In this document: positions 28,103 to 37,798 of the stretch, piece by piece
How positions within the stretch are numbered: position 1 is the first letter of the stretch
Layout: each line of letters begins with the position of its first letter
Origin: Peribacillus frigoritolerans
GTDB taxonomy: Bacteria; Bacillota; Bacilli; Bacillales; DSM-1321
DNA: 64,000 nucleotides
Assembly: GCF_001636405.1 (NCBI RefSeq)
Contig: NZ_KV440950.1
Coordinates: 302,001 to 366,000, forward strand
Direction: 5' to 3'
The notes under the pieces: model-generated
What the model was told of the DNA's origin: nothing
Seen by the model: only the letters and a program-made list of their open reading frames with translations
The model's database searches: none
Position numbers and translations under genes: made by a program

Positions 28103-29755
28103 CTATAACTTGAATGAACTTTTCAACCCGACGATTTGGTTGAAGACCAAGTGATCGGCCGCAGTGAGTTTTGAATCAACATTATAATAGCCATGCCTGA
28201 AGAATTGGAATTTATCCTGAGGCTTAGCATCTTTCATGTTAGGCTCGACAAATCCTTGTAGAATTTCGATTGAATCAGGGTTTACCCGGTCCAGGAATGA
28301 TTTTTCTTCCTCTTCATCATTTTCCTTATCCAAGATTAACGGCTGAAAGTTGCGGAATTCTGCTGAAACCGCTTGTGAAGCTTCGACCCAGTGTAATGTA
28401 CCTTTCACTTTACGGCCAGTGAAGCCCGATCCGCTTTTCGTTTCAATATCGTATGTGCAGCGAAGTTCAATGACGTTACCGGCGTCGTCCTTTATCACTT
28501 CTTCACATTTAATGAAATAAGCATGTTTCAAACGGACTTCATTGCCCGGGAAAAGTCGGAAATACTTTTTCGGCGGGTTTTCCATGAAATCGTCCTGTTC
28601 GATATATATTTCACGTGAAAACGGGATTTGGCGTGTACCCATTTCCGGTACTTCCGGATTGATCTCAGCATCCAGCCACTCTATCTCGCCTTCCGGATAG
28701 TTGGTGATGACCACTTTAAGCGGGTTCAGGATGGCCATAGTCCGTGGAGCCTTCAGCTTTAAGTCTTCCCGCACGAAATGATCAAGCATTTGAGAGTCCA
28801 CGATACCGCTTGTTTTGGCGACACCTATCTCTTGGCAGAATGCACGTATCGCTTCGGGTGTATACCCGCGTCTCCGCAAGCCTGAAACAGTAGGCATCCG
28901 CGGGTCGTCCCAGCCGTCCACGAAGCCTTCATCGACAAGCTGCTTCAGTTTTCGCTTGCTCATTACTGTGTTGGTCAGGTTAAGACGGCCAAATTCATAT
29001 TGCTTTGGTTTGCTTTCCATTTCACAATTCTCAACGATCCAGTCATAAAGAGGGCGTTGATCTTCGAACTCAAGCGTACAAATGGAGTGTGTGACTCCCT
29101 CGATGGCATCTTCAATCGGGTGGGCAAAGGCATACATTGGGTAGATGCACCATTTGTTGCCGGTATTATGGTGTTCAGTATGGGAGATACGGTATATGAC
29201 GGGATCACGCAAATTAATGTTAGGTGAGCTCATATCGATTTTTGCACGCAATACTTTTGTGCCGTTTTCGAATTCGCCGCTGCGCATCTTTTCAAATAGT
29301 TCAAGATTTTCCTCAACGGTTCTATTGCGGTAGGGGCTGTCTTTTCCCGGCTCTGTCAGCGTTCCGCGATATTCACGGATTTGGTCGGCATTAAGGTCGT
29401 CCACATATGCCAGTCCTTTATTGATGAGCAGCACAGCTCTTTTATACATTTCATCAAAATAGTCGGAAGCGAAGAAAAGGTTATCCCAGTCGTAACCGAG
29501 CCATTTTACATCTTCCTTAATGGAGTTTACAAACTCAATATCCTCTTTCAATGGATTCGTATCATCGAAACGAAGGTTGGTTTTCCCATTGAAATCATCA
29601 GCCACCCCAAAGTTCAAGATGATTGATTTAGCATGCCCGATATGTAAATATCCGTTCGGCTCAGGAGGGAAGCGGGTGATGACATGATCATGTTTTCCGG
29701 ACTCTAGGTCATCTTTTATAATATTTTTAATAAAATTCGAAGAGTTATTTTCCAA
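28103..29755 (-). CDS. glnS: Glutaminyl-tRNA synthetase
   Basis: A 550-residue class Ic synthetase that charges tRNA-Gln with glutamine. The HIGH-type motif appears in [15 protein letters not shown] and the KMSKS-equivalent as [14 protein letters not shown] and the C-terminal anticodon-binding beta-barrels are present. Length is that of GlnRS rather than GluRS (~490). No YqeY-type tail is visible. The start is TTG at 29755 with AAAGAGGT 8 bases before it. Most Bacillus species make Gln-tRNA by the GatCAB route and lack GlnRS, so this gene is probably acquired. No T-box leader is seen upstream. Confidence 0.93.
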   Translation of the reverse strand: MENNSSNFIKNIIKDDLESGKHDHVITRFPPEPNGYLHIGHAKSIILNFGVADDFNGKTNLRFDDTNPLKEDIEFVNSIKEDVKWLGYDWDNLFFASDYFDEMYKRAVLLINKGLAYVDDLNADQIREYRGTLTEPGKDSPYRNRTVEENLELFEKMRSGEFENGTKVLRAKIDMSSPNINLRDPVIYRISHTEHHNTGNKWCIYPMYAFAHPIEDAIEGVTHSICTLEFEDQRPLYDWIVENCEMESKPKQYEFGRLNLTNTVMSKRKLKQLVDEGFVDGWDDPRMPTVSGLRRRGYTPEAIRAFCQEIGVAKTSGIVDSQMLDHFVREDLKLKAPRTMAILNPLKVVITNYPEGEIEWLDAEINPEVPEMGTRQIPFSREIYIEQDDFMENPPKKYFRLFPGNEVRLKHAYFIKCEEVIKDDAGNVIELRCTYDIETKSGSGFTGRKVKGTLHWVEASQAVSAEFRNFQPLILDKENDEEEEKSFLDRVNPDSIEILQGFVEPNMKDAKPQDKFQFFRHGYYNVDSKLTAADHLVFNQIVGLKSSFKL

Positions 29756-29982
29756 CTGAATTCGACCTCTTTCATTTATATACTTCTTTTAATTTTACCT
29801 GTATATATACCATAAATACAGATATTTTTCCATGTTCGAGCCGGAATCACGGTTTATCTGAAACAATTCATCAAGTATTTAGTTTGTACAATCCGAGCGG
29901 AAATATCCCTGAAACTTTGATCATGTAATTTAGGGAACGACCAAACTGGACATTAAAGAAACAAATTAAACCTTTTTCATCT

Positions 29983-30018
29983 AAAAAAAGCAATACAGGA
30001 ATTCACACCTGTATTGCT
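29983..30018 (-). terminator. Terminator of the amino-acid ABC transporter operon
   Basis: AGCAATACAGG / CCTGTATTGCT, an 11 bp perfect stem, is followed on the minus strand by TTTTTTT. The remaining bases between here and glnS (29756-29982) show no clear feature. Confidence 0.95.
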
Positions 30019-30054
30019 TATAATCGCGCTAGCAGACAGATTTTAGAATTAAAA

Positions 30055-30795
30055 TCAAAAAACCGTCGTTTGCAAAAATTCTTTTGTACGTTCTTCTTTT
30101 GGATTGGTGAAGAATTCTTTTGGCGGTCCGCTTTCGACAACCCGCCCATTATGCATGAAGACAATCCAATCCCCGACCTCACGTGCAAAGCTCATTTCAT
30201 GTGTAACGACTACCATTGTCATCCCTTCCAAGGCAAGTTCCTTCATCGTGGCAAGAACTTCACCGACAAGTTCGGGATCCAGAGCCGAGGTAGGCTCATC
30301 AAAGAGCAGGATATCAGGTTTCATGGCAAGGGCGCGGGCGATGGCAACACGCTGTTTCTGCCCGCCTGAGAGCTTGCTTGGATAGACATCCGCTTTATCT
30401 GATAAACCGACTTTGGCAAGCAATGTCTTTGCTTCTTCAATCGCTTGGCTCTTAGGGACTTTTTTGACATGTGTCGGTGCTTCGATGACATTTTCCAGTA
30501 CGGTCATATGCGGGAAGAGGTAGAAATGCTGAAAAACCATTCCGACTTTCTCGCGGATTTTATTAATATCATGGGTACCAGGATTGATTTCCGTTCCTTC
30601 AATGAGGATTTGGCCGCTGTCTTTCTTCTCTAAATAATTCAAACAGCGGAGCAGGGTGCTTTTTCCGGAACCGCTTGGTCCGATCAGACAGACAACATCG
30701 CTGTCGAGTACCTTCATATCGATATCTTTAAGTACATGCAGGTTTCCATACGATTTATTTAAATTCCTAATGCGAATCATTTCTTTTTGTTCCAT
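30055..30795 (-). CDS. Polar amino acid ABC transporter ATPase (GlnQ/ArtP-like)
   Basis: A 246-residue ATPase with Walker [10 protein letters not shown], signature [15 protein letters not shown] and Walker [15 protein letters not shown]. Stretches such as [17 protein letters not shown] are typical of the polar amino acid uptake class. GGGGG precedes the ATG. It is the third gene of a minus-strand operon (binding protein, permease, ATPase) and ends before a strong terminator. Confidence 0.9.
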   Translation of the reverse strand: MEQKEMIRIRNLNKSYGNLHVLKDIDMKVLDSDVVCLIGPSGSGKSTLLRCLNYLEKKDSGQILIEGTEINPGTHDINKIREKVGMVFQHFYLFPHMTVLENVIEAPTHVKKVPKSQAIEEAKTLLAKVGLSDKADVYPSKLSGGQKQRVAIARALAMKPDILLFDEPTSALDPELVGEVLATMKELALEGMTMVVVTHEMSFAREVGDWIVFMHNGRVVESGPPKEFFTNPKEERTKEFLQTTVF

Positions 30796-30806
30796 TTCAA
30801 TTCCCC

Positions 30807-31472
30807 CTATCGATCACTGATGGACAGTTTCTTTTCGAATAAATTGACGATAATGGTCAGGAAAGCCACTAGAATCAAGTAGTAGACAGCTACAATCAAT
30901 AAATAAGTCATTTCATCGAAATTATTCGAGCCCAACGTAGTGGCTACATTAAACAGCTCATTCATGGATATGAAGGCTGCCAGTGATGAATCCTTCAGTC
31001 CGATGATGAATTGGTTGCCAAGCGGCGGCAATGCGCGGCGGAAGGCTTGAGGCAAGATGATTCTCCTTAAGGTGAGCGAATTGCTCATGCCAAGGGAGCG
31101 TCCGGCCTCCATTTGGCCTTTGTCGATGGATTGAATCGTACCACGTAAAATCTCTGAGATATAAGCTCCATTATGGAAAGCCAGGGCAAGTGACGCAGCC
31201 CAGAAGTCCGGCAGTAAGAAGAGATTGCTGATACCGAAATAGAGTATGAATATCTGTACGATTAAAGGCGTTCCCCGTACCAGGAATACATATGTATCTG
31301 AAATCCATGCAAGAATTTTTATATTGGATATTTTTAATAGTGCAAATAGCAAACCGATGAAGATACCCACCAATATGGAGACTACCGTCAGTTCCAATGT
31401 GAGGAGCATGGCCCGGATGAATACGTCCGAGGAGCTAAATAATGTATCAAAAAAATGTGAAAAACTTGGCAA
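30807..31472 (-). CDS. Polar amino acid ABC transporter permease (HisM/GlnP-like)
   Basis: A 221-residue permease with about five membrane helices. It has the family stretches [20 protein letters not shown] and the EAA loop [22 protein letters not shown]. The start is TTG at 31472, after AAAGGGAG. It lies 11 bases before the ATPase gene. No second permease gene is present, so the protein probably acts as a homodimer. Confidence 0.9.
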   Translation of the reverse strand: MPSFSHFFDTLFSSSDVFIRAMLLTLELTVVSILVGIFIGLLFALLKISNIKILAWISDTYVFLVRGTPLIVQIFILYFGISNLFLLPDFWAASLALAFHNGAYISEILRGTIQSIDKGQMEAGRSLGMSNSLTLRRIILPQAFRRALPPLGNQFIIGLKDSSLAAFISMNELFNVATTLGSNNFDEMTYLLIVAVYYLILVAFLTIIVNLFEKKLSISDR

Positions 31473-31498
31473 TGTAATGACTCCCTTTCTATCAATCT

Positions 31499-32278
31499 TT
31501 ATTCAGGCTTAGTTGTGATGTCTTCACCAAAATACTTTTTGCTGATTTCAGCAAGCGTTCCATCTTCACGGAGGTTTTCAAGAGCTTCGTTGATGCGTGC
31601 AAGCAGCTGAGGGTTGTCGTCAGGCAGTACGATGGCCTGCTCGCTTCGTTCGATCAATTGCCTTCCTTCGATGTCGAAACCTTCCTTGGTGGCTTCCTTG
31701 CCGGTTACGAAGTCGGTGATGACGGCATCATGACGCCCTCCGCTCAATGCTTTCAGGGCGGTGATATCACTGTCATAGGTTTTTACATTGGTTGTATATT
31801 TTTCTGCTGTCGTTGCGTACGTGGAGCCTTTAGAAGCCGCAACTTCCTTACCCTTTAAATCTTCAACCGTTTTAATATCACTATCCGGGCGGACGAAAAT
31901 TTGAGGACCTGAGTAGTAATAAGGGGTCGAGAAGGCAACATGTTTACTTCGTTCTTCATTGATTGTATGGCTGGCAACCGCGGCATCTGCCCGACCGGTT
32001 TTAACACCTTCCACAATACCTTTGAACTTTATCCGTTTAGGCACAGGTTCTAGGTCGAGTTCCTTTGCAATTGCATCGCCAACTTCAATATCGAATCCGG
32101 TTACGGTCATGTCATCATTGACATAACTGAATGGCTTGAATTCACCTGAGGCAGCGAAAACAAACTGGTCCTCATTGATCAGCTTACTCCCGTCCTCCAG
32201 CTGGTCCTTTTCGGCACAGCCGGACAGAAGACCAAGAACAGCCAGAATGGATACAATGAATGTAACGGATGATTTCAT
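31499..32278 (-). CDS. Amino-acid-binding lipoprotein of the ABC transporter
   Basis: A 259-residue family 3 solute-binding protein. It has a lipoprotein signal peptide ending in LLSGC and ligand-domain motifs FKPFSYVNDD, GFDIEVGDAIAKEL and a C-terminal LREDGTLAEISKKYFG. It would be anchored outside the membrane and pass an amino acid to the permease. The substrate cannot be told; cystine, arginine or glutamine types share these motifs. First gene of its operon. Confidence 0.88.
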   Translation of the reverse strand: MKSSVTFIVSILAVLGLLSGCAEKDQLEDGSKLINEDQFVFAASGEFKPFSYVNDDMTVTGFDIEVGDAIAKELDLEPVPKRIKFKGIVEGVKTGRADAAVASHTINEERSKHVAFSTPYYYSGPQIFVRPDSDIKTVEDLKGKEVAASKGSTYATTAEKYTTNVKTYDSDITALKALSGGRHDAVITDFVTGKEATKEGFDIEGRQLIERSEQAIVLPDDNPQLLARINEALENLREDGTLAEISKKYFGEDITTKPE

Positions 32279-32767
32279 GATAATTTCATTTCCCCCTTTG
32301 AAAAAAACTAATAGAATGGTCTATACCCTTATGAGGCAATGAATAACCTTATTAACTATGGAAAATAAAACTGAAACCAAAAAGGTTGTCCAGATCATAC
32401 CGACATTTCATTCAAGAATCCCCCTTCACTATGCATTTCATAAAGGTTCTCGTCCTTTGCCTTCATTTCCTTCCAAATTACATGTAATTTCCTGAAAAAA
32501 TGACAAACATTATTTAATAGGTGAAGAAATTTAGGATAGATTCAGCTCTGGAGATAAATTTGAAACAATTCAGGCTGATGATTTAGCTATCGAAAGCGAA
32601 AAACTGATGATAACCGTATCTAATGAATGGGATGGGATAAAACTGTGGAGTATTTTAGGCAATGTTGATTTTGTCTACCAACAAAGTCCCGATTTGATTG
32701 ACTGACTTTAATTTTGGCCATGAATTGAAGTATAATATAGCAAAATAGAAGAAGGGCAGTTGGGAAA
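32279..32767. other. Intergenic region with a possible coding remnant and the purU promoter
   Basis: Between the divergent binding-protein gene and purU. The left half is AT-rich without recognisable features. A coding-like stretch lies at 32535-32705 (listed separately). A -10 box TATAAT at 32731-32736 precedes purU by 32 bases, with only a weak -35 (TTAATT, 17 bp away). Confidence 0.5.
32535..32705 (+). pseudogene. Possible 3' remnant of an unidentified gene
   Basis: An open frame of 56 codons without a start codon at its 5' end, preceded by a TAG. It reads like protein (SGDKFETIQADDLAIESEK, LMITVSNEWDGIKLWSILGN) with balanced composition and ends in TGA. I do not recognise the family. It may be the tail of a deleted gene, or chance. 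Confidence 0.35.
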
Positions 32768-33670
32768 ATGGTTAGCAACTTTGTGCAAGAGCAGTTACAG
32801 GAATATCGCGAAAGAAATCAAGATAGAGGCCGTTTAATTATAAAATGTCCGGACCAGCCGGGAATTGTTTCGACAGTTACGGCTTTTCTTAAAGAATATG
32901 ATGCAAATATTGTTGAATTGAGTCAGTATTCGATGAATCCTGAGGGCGGTACCTTTTTCACCAGGATCGAGTTCGATTGTCCAGGATTGAATGACAAGGC
33001 AGCGGATATGCAACTGGCATTCCAGGAAGTTTCGACAGCATTCTCGATGCAATGGACATTTAATCATGTGAGTGATCTGAAGAGGACGGCAATCTTCGTT
33101 TCAAAGGAACCCCATTGCCTTTTGGAATTGCTATGGGAGTGGCAAAGCGGGGATTTATTGGCTGACATTGCACTGGTCATCAGCAATCATGAAGATACGA
33201 GGGAAATTGTCGAATCGATGGGCATCCCGTTTTATTACATTCCTGCCAATAAGGATATACGTAAGGAAGTGGAAACTAAACAGCTTGGACTTTTGGAAGA
33301 ATTCAAAGTGGACCTTATTGTATTGGCCAGGTATATGCAGATATTGACGCCGGACTTCGTAGCGGCCCATCCGAACAGGATCATCAATATCCATCATTCA
33401 TTTTTACCTGCCTTCATTGGAGCACGGCCTTATGAACGAGCTTATGACAGGGGTGTTAAGCTGATTGGGGCGACTTCCCATTATGTGACGAATGATTTGG
33501 ATGAAGGTCCAATCATCGAGCAGGATATCGAACGTGTGGACCATCGTGATTCTGCCGGGGATATGAAGAAAATCGGTCGTTCTGCTGAACGCCGGGTGCT
33601 GGCACGTGCCGTTAAATGGCATTTGGAGGACCGCGTCATTGTTCATGAAAATAAAACGGTAGTCTTTTAA
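32768..33670 (+). CDS. purU: Formyltetrahydrofolate deformylase PurU
   Basis: A 300-residue protein. The N-terminal ACT domain (residues ~18-95) begins RLIIKCPDQPGIVSTVTAFL. The C-terminal formyltransferase-like domain has the catalytic INIHHSFLPAF, then GATSHYVTNDLDEGPII. It hydrolyses 10-formyl-THF to formate and THF, balancing one-carbon pools and supplying formate to PurT in other bacteria. The length and motifs are standard. Single gene. Confidence 0.95.
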   Translation: MVSNFVQEQLQEYRERNQDRGRLIIKCPDQPGIVSTVTAFLKEYDANIVELSQYSMNPEGGTFFTRIEFDCPGLNDKAADMQLAFQEVSTAFSMQWTFNHVSDLKRTAIFVSKEPHCLLELLWEWQSGDLLADIALVISNHEDTREIVESMGIPFYYIPANKDIRKEVETKQLGLLEEFKVDLIVLARYMQILTPDFVAAHPNRIINIHHSFLPAFIGARPYERAYDRGVKLIGATSHYVTNDLDEGPIIEQDIERVDHRDSAGDMKKIGRSAERRVLARAVKWHLEDRVIVHENKTVVF

Positions 33671-33675
33671 AATGA

Positions 33676-33708
33676 AAAACCCCCCTTTGGGTTGCCAAGG
33701 GGGGGTTC
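33676..33708. terminator. Hairpin after purU (left twin)
   Basis: CCCCCCTTTGGGTTGCCAAGGGGGG folds into a strong stem. On the plus strand it lacks a good U tail (TTCCG); on the minus strand TTTTTC follows. Its sequence is almost the same as the hairpin at 33982-34008. Confidence 0.65.
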
Positions 33709-33816
33709 CGTTTGCGCCCATCCTAGAACCATGATTTTAGTGGAATACTGAATTATCCTGCATATTTTTAACATGATTATAGGAATGAAACCCTTACTAG
33801 ATTGAAGAAATTTGCG

Positions 33817-33925
33817 ACACTCCTGCCGAATAACTGGCTAGCTGAGACCCCGGGGACGCTTGCCGGCGAGGAGTCTTGGCAGACAGTCGATGGAAAGGGA
33901 GCGGATTTCTGAAATCACCTGGAAC
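33817..33925 (-). repeat. Degenerate copy of the GC-rich element of 524-1115
   Basis: Read on the plus strand this is the reverse orientation of the tandem element: ACTCCTGCCGAATAAC, GAGACCCCGGGGACGCTTGCC, GGCGAGGAGTCTT and GGGAGCGGATTTC line up in order with the reverse complement of copies 1-3. Identity is roughly 60-65% by eye. No ORF. Confidence 0.65.
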
Positions 33926-33981
33926 CTTTTTAACCGAATTGAAAGTAAATTAGTTCTTCTCTAATTTGTCTACAGTCTGAA

Positions 33982-34008
33982 TCCCCCTTTAGGTTAAGGG
34001 GGGGTTTT
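33982..34008 (+). terminator. Hairpin (right twin) with U tail
   Basis: CCCCCTTTAGGTTAAGGGGG followed by GGTTTTTAT. It looks like the better plus-strand terminator of purU, displaced 300 bases downstream of the left twin. Confidence 0.7.
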
Positions 34009-34029
34009 TATGATGGAATTAAGTGAGTG

Positions 34030-34689
34030 CTAGTACGAGTATTCCACCCTTACTGAGGCAGTTATGTTCAATTCACCAGGCTGAATCGGGGTAGTCGCCA
34101 TTTTTGAAAGAGTACTTGTTTGAAAAAGCATTGGAGTTGCCGTTTCAGATAGTTCTTCAACCCTATTAGGGACTGGGTTCAATGAGATTCCTAGCGTTCG
34201 AGCCATGGAAAGAGCCTTTTCGTATGCATTTTTTAAAGCGAGAGAAAGTGCCTGGTTATAGTATGCATCTGGATTGGATAAAGAGAAGCGGATGCTGGTG
34301 ATTGAATTGGCACCGCTTCTGACGGCCGTGTCGATTATGCTGCCTATTTTCTCGATGTCGGTCGTTTGGGCTTGTATGATGTGCTGGACTTTGTAGTTCT
34401 TGAACAATTCCTTTCCGTCAATATAATCATATTGTGGATCGATTCTGTAATCACTCGTTTTCAATTGCTCTTCGGGAATGCCCGCGGATTTAAGTGATAC
34501 GATGACATTTGCGATTGCTTGGGAATTGGCTTGCTGGGCCTTTTGCGGGTCCTCATCCTCTGTTATGACTCCAAGGGTGATCGTGGCTTGATCCGGAGCA
34601 GCAGATAGCGTCTCTGAGCCGGAAACTTTCAATATATGTTCATCGGTGCGGTAATGATCCCTAAAGGGGGCATTGTATTCTTGATTCAT
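34030..34689 (-). CDS. SIMPL-domain protein (YggE/BP26-like, DUF541)
   Basis: A 219-residue protein with the SIMPL/DUF541 pattern: VSGSETLSAAPDQATITLGV near the N-terminus, LKTSDYRIDPQYDY in the middle and a final NITASVRVEYSY. Family members (E. coli YggE, Brucella BP26) are linked to oxidative stress or form channel-like oligomers; the role in Bacillus is unknown. No signal peptide is visible, unlike most family members, so it is probably cytosolic. Confidence 0.8.
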   Translation of the reverse strand: MNQEYNAPFRDHYRTDEHILKVSGSETLSAAPDQATITLGVITEDEDPQKAQQANSQAIANVIVSLKSAGIPEEQLKTSDYRIDPQYDYIDGKELFKNYKVQHIIQAQTTDIEKIGSIIDTAVRSGANSITSIRFSLSNPDAYYNQALSLALKNAYEKALSMARTLGISLNPVPNRVEELSETATPMLFQTSTLSKMATTPIQPGELNITASVRVEYSY

Positions 34690-34797
34690 TTTGACACCAG
34701 CCTTTTTATAGAGATAATCTCACCCCTATTGTACGAATTATAAATGGGAAACATGATTGAAATATCCCCCTTTGTCATTAATTCATCGAACAATCAC

Positions 34798-34826
34798 AAA
34801 AAAACACTCGGCCTGGACCGAGTGCA
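34798..34826 (-). terminator. Terminator after ywbE
   Basis: On the minus strand, CACTCGG / CCGAGTG with a 6 nt loop is followed by TTTTTTT. Confidence 0.9.
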
Positions 34827-34828
34827 CA

Positions 34829-35023
34829 TTACTTATGAATGACTTGAACCCTGCCCACCTGGCCATCAGTCAATCTTACTTTAATTCCATGAGGGTGGGT
34901 GCTGGAGTTGGTTAAAATATCCTTTACAGTGCCACTTGTCAGTTTTCCGGTGCGTTGATCTGCTTTAAGTACAATGTCCACAGAGGCACCTGGGGTAATA
35001 TCTTTCCGGTTTTTACCGTTCAT
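34829..35023 (-). CDS. ywbE: YwbE family protein (DUF2196)
   Basis: A 64-residue protein with the family pattern GKNRKDITPGASVDIVLKADQ, GKLTSGTVKDILTNS and HPHGIKVRL, the same length as B. subtilis YwbE. I chose the internal ATG at 35023, with AAAAGGAA upstream, over the longer 79-residue frame. Small beta-rich proteins of this family have no established function. Confidence 0.85.
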   Translation of the reverse strand: MNGKNRKDITPGASVDIVLKADQRTGKLTSGTVKDILTNSSTHPHGIKVRLTDGQVGRVQVIHK

Positions 35024-35135
35024 GTTCGATTCATTCCTTTTCAGAGTTATTTGCAGCCATTCAACCATGCAGTAACTTCAGTATAAGGAAAACGGCGGGC
35101 CCAGTCGACTATTAGATAAAATCACAAATTGGCAG

Positions 35136-36656
35136 TTAGCGAATTTTCTTCAATGGTTCGACAGCAGGACCATTTAACACTTCACCAGCGATGGAGTAGC
35201 GGGAGCCATGGCATGGGCAATCCCAAGTACGGTCGCCGCTATTCCAGGCAACTTCACACCCCATGTGTGTACATGTGGAATCAACAATATGAAGCTGGCC
35301 ATCATGGTCACGGTAACACCCAGCTTTGTCTCCATCCACCTTCACGATTGCTCCTTCATCAATTCCTATGTCTTCCGGCGTTTTATGATTGACAGCCAAT
35401 TTGCCTTTGATGAGATGCTTAGCCACATCAGCATTATCTTGAAGAATATTCTTCACGCCTTTTAAACGGGCAGGATCATACAATTCCGCATACCGGTTAT
35501 CTTTTTGCAAAATCCGGTCAGTTAAGATCCTGGCGGCAATCGATCCATTCGTCATTCCCCATTTCGCATAGCCGGTAGCTATCAGTACGTTTTTTTGGTT
35601 GGCTGTCACTGGACCGACGAAGGGGATATTATCCGGTGTCACGATATCCTGTGCCGACCAGCGGTAGGGAATGTCTTTCACATCGAAATACTGGGCACTG
35701 AAGTCCTTCAGTGCTTCATAATGCTCGATCGTCGAGATTCCCTGGCCTGTTTTATGGCCATCTCCGCCAACAAGTATAAGTTTTTCCCCATTGTCCAATT
35801 CCGTATAGCGAAGGGAGCGGCTAGGGCTGTCTGCACTGTAATACATCCCGCCTGGATACTCCTGTTCAGTCCTGATGCCAAGCACATAGGACCTACTTAC
35901 ATGAACACGGGCAAAGTATAAGCCCTTTTCATCATTGAAGGGGAAGTGGGAGGCCACGATGACCTGATTGCTTTTGATGGAATGTCCCGTATCCGTCAGA
36001 ACGGTTGGTGGATCGCCGTCTTCAATTTTCATTGCCGTTGTCCGTTCATAAATGGTGCCTCCTGCATCGAGAATTGTCGAAATGAGGGCGGTTAAATATT
36101 TTAATGGGTGAAACTGTGCTTGATCTTTCATTATCACAGCAGCTTTACATGGAATGGAGAAAGGGATATTCTCCGCATAATCCCCCCGAATGCCAAGTTT
36201 TTGATAGGCCCTCAGTTCTTTTTGGATTTTGCTTATATATTCATCCGTATTTGCGTACACATAGGCATCCTGTGCAGTCAAATTACATTCAATGGAATGT
36301 TCTTCCACCAAGTCTTTAATCAGCTTCATTCCATCTGTATTGGCTTCATAATAAAGCTTGGCATTTTCTTCGCCATGGTCAGTGATCAACTGGTCGTAAA
36401 TCAGACCATGCTGGGCCGTGATTTTTGCTGTAGTGTGTCCTGTCGTTCCGGTAAGGATTTGGCCTGCTTCGATCAGTGTGACTTTTACACCTTGTTTAGC
36501 AAGTAGGTAAGCAGATGTGATTCCGGTAATTCCGCCGCCTACTATTAAGACATCAGTGCTTAAATCTGTATCTAATTTAGAAAAAGAAGGGAATGTCAAC
36601 GCACTGCGCCAATAAGGTTCCGGAAATCGGGGAAGGTCTGTATTTTTTTCAGTCAT
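35136..36656 (-). CDS. yhfW: FAD-dependent oxidoreductase with C-terminal Rieske domain (YhfW-like)
   Basis: A 506-residue protein. The N-terminal DAO-type flavoprotein domain has the dinucleotide motif VLIVGGGITGITSAYLLAK. The C-terminal ~80 residues form a Rieske [2Fe-2S] domain with CTHMGC and CPCHGS supplying the two Cys-His pairs. This fusion is the architecture of B. subtilis YhfW. It is a redox enzyme of unknown substrate. I chose the ATG at 36656 because GGAGG precedes it. Its 5' part is duplicated as a decayed fragment at 37306-37735. Confidence 0.88.
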   Translation of the reverse strand: MTEKNTDLPRFPEPYWRSALTFPSFSKLDTDLSTDVLIVGGGITGITSAYLLAKQGVKVTLIEAGQILTGTTGHTTAKITAQHGLIYDQLITDHGEENAKLYYEANTDGMKLIKDLVEEHSIECNLTAQDAYVYANTDEYISKIQKELRAYQKLGIRGDYAENIPFSIPCKAAVIMKDQAQFHPLKYLTALISTILDAGGTIYERTTAMKIEDGDPPTVLTDTGHSIKSNQVIVASHFPFNDEKGLYFARVHVSRSYVLGIRTEQEYPGGMYYSADSPSRSLRYTELDNGEKLILVGGDGHKTGQGISTIEHYEALKDFSAQYFDVKDIPYRWSAQDIVTPDNIPFVGPVTANQKNVLIATGYAKWGMTNGSIAARILTDRILQKDNRYAELYDPARLKGVKNILQDNADVAKHLIKGKLAVNHKTPEDIGIDEGAIVKVDGDKAGCYRDHDGQLHIVDSTCTHMGCEVAWNSGDRTWDCPCHGSRYSIAGEVLNGPAVEPLKKIR

Positions 36657-36776
36657 TTGAATACCTCCATACAGTTCATTAGTGAATCGTCCATTTATTA
36701 CCATACCCAAATTCACTATTTATACGCTTATTTTTGTAAGAAGAAAGACTAAAAAAATACATTATTTGGTTCGTTT

Positions 36777-36882
36777 ACAAATATGTATACATGTAAACGA
36801 AAATAGATAGTTTGTACACAAATATGTATATATGTTTACAAACACGTATACATGGCTATATATAAGGTGTATACATATTTGT
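36777..36882 (+). repeat. Iteron array A (candidate partition centromere, left copy)
   Basis: Four 17-18 bp iterons: ACAAATATGTATACATGT (36777), ACAAATATGTATATATGT (36818), ACAAACACGTATACATGG (36838) and an inverted GGTGTATACATATTTGT (36866). Start-to-start spacing is 41, 20 and 28 bp. The array is AT-rich, and the GTATAC cores are palindromic. It precedes a truncated parM. Likely a ParR binding region by position. Confidence 0.75.
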
Positions 36883-36999
36883 TCCTATTGCAAACAATTT
36901 GAAAACAAGCTACAGCTAATGAAGCATCGACAAATATAAAATCTCTTCTATCGAGAGTGCTCCACCTAATTTTTTCTATGAAAAAGGGGATGTTTTTAG

Positions 37000-37305
37000 A
37001 TGAGTTCTAGAATCGCAGCAATAGACGTAGGAAATGATGCAATTAAAGCTATTTTTGGAAAGTTAGAGTCTGAACTATATATACCAAATGTCATTGCAAA
37101 AGACATGAAGATCGGGCCAGTCATAGGAATCGAAGAACTCGATGTAAAAAAACTTGGAAGGGATACATATTAGAGTCCATTCACCAGCCTTGCAAGACAA
37201 TAATGCCATTTATCGTGTCGGAAATTTAGTGACAAAAAGTGATAACCCAACAGAACTAGATTTGGGGAGCAGTAAATCAGAGGAGGACCAAACATTAGTA
37301 TTTGC
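37000..37305 (+). pseudogene. Truncated, frameshifted 5' copy of the parM-like gene
   Basis: The first 57 codons (37000-37173) translate as SSRIAAIDVGNDAIKAIFG and so on, nearly identical to the full gene at 38042. A one-base loss at about 37109 (GACATGAAG against GACATTGAAG) and further changes break the frame and lead to a TAG. Homology resumes in another frame up to CCAAACATTAG at about 37305, where it joins yhfW-derived sequence. By eye it is about 94% identical to the intact gene. Confidence 0.85.
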
Positions 37306-37735
37306 GTATAGCATAAGCATCTTGTACATTCAATAGAATGTTCTTCTATCAATCCTTTGATAGCTCCGTTCCTTATATAGTATAGTCTGGCCTATTCCTC
37401 ACTGTGATCAGTAATAAATTGGTCGTAAATCAAGCCGTGCTGGACCGTGATTTTTGCGGTTGTGTGGCCTGTTGTTCCATTAAGGGTCTGCCTCAATGAA
37501 TGTAGCTTTCACACCTTGCTTGGCTAATAGATAAGCTGAAGTGATACCCGTAATTCCGCACCAACAATTAAGACATCAGTTGGTATATTTGTTTCTAGCT
37601 TAGAAAACGAAGGAAGGATAAAGTGCTGCGCCAATATGGCTACGGATATTGAGGAAGTTCTGTATTTTTTCGGTGATTTTAATATTTTCATACGTTTCAT
37701 TAGTGGTTTGTCCAATTTATTACCATGACCAAATT
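37306..37735 (-). pseudogene. Decayed 5' fragment of yhfW
   Basis: On the minus strand this matches the first ~130 codons of yhfW at roughly 70-75% identity, with many indels. A readable piece is LPSFSKLETNIPTDVLIVGA, against FPSFSKLDTDLSTDVLIVGG in the intact protein. The region just upstream also aligns. It is far more diverged than the parM fragment of the same duplication. Confidence 0.8.
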
Positions 37736-37798
37736 CTCCTTTTTTACGCTTTCTTTTATATGAAGAAGATTATTAAAAGTTAGTTTTTTTGTTTGTAT

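Noticed and set aside
29756..29982. T-box leader for glnS
   Set aside because: A tRNA synthetase leader was looked for on the minus strand, but no GGGTGGNACCGCG-like element or matching terminator was found.
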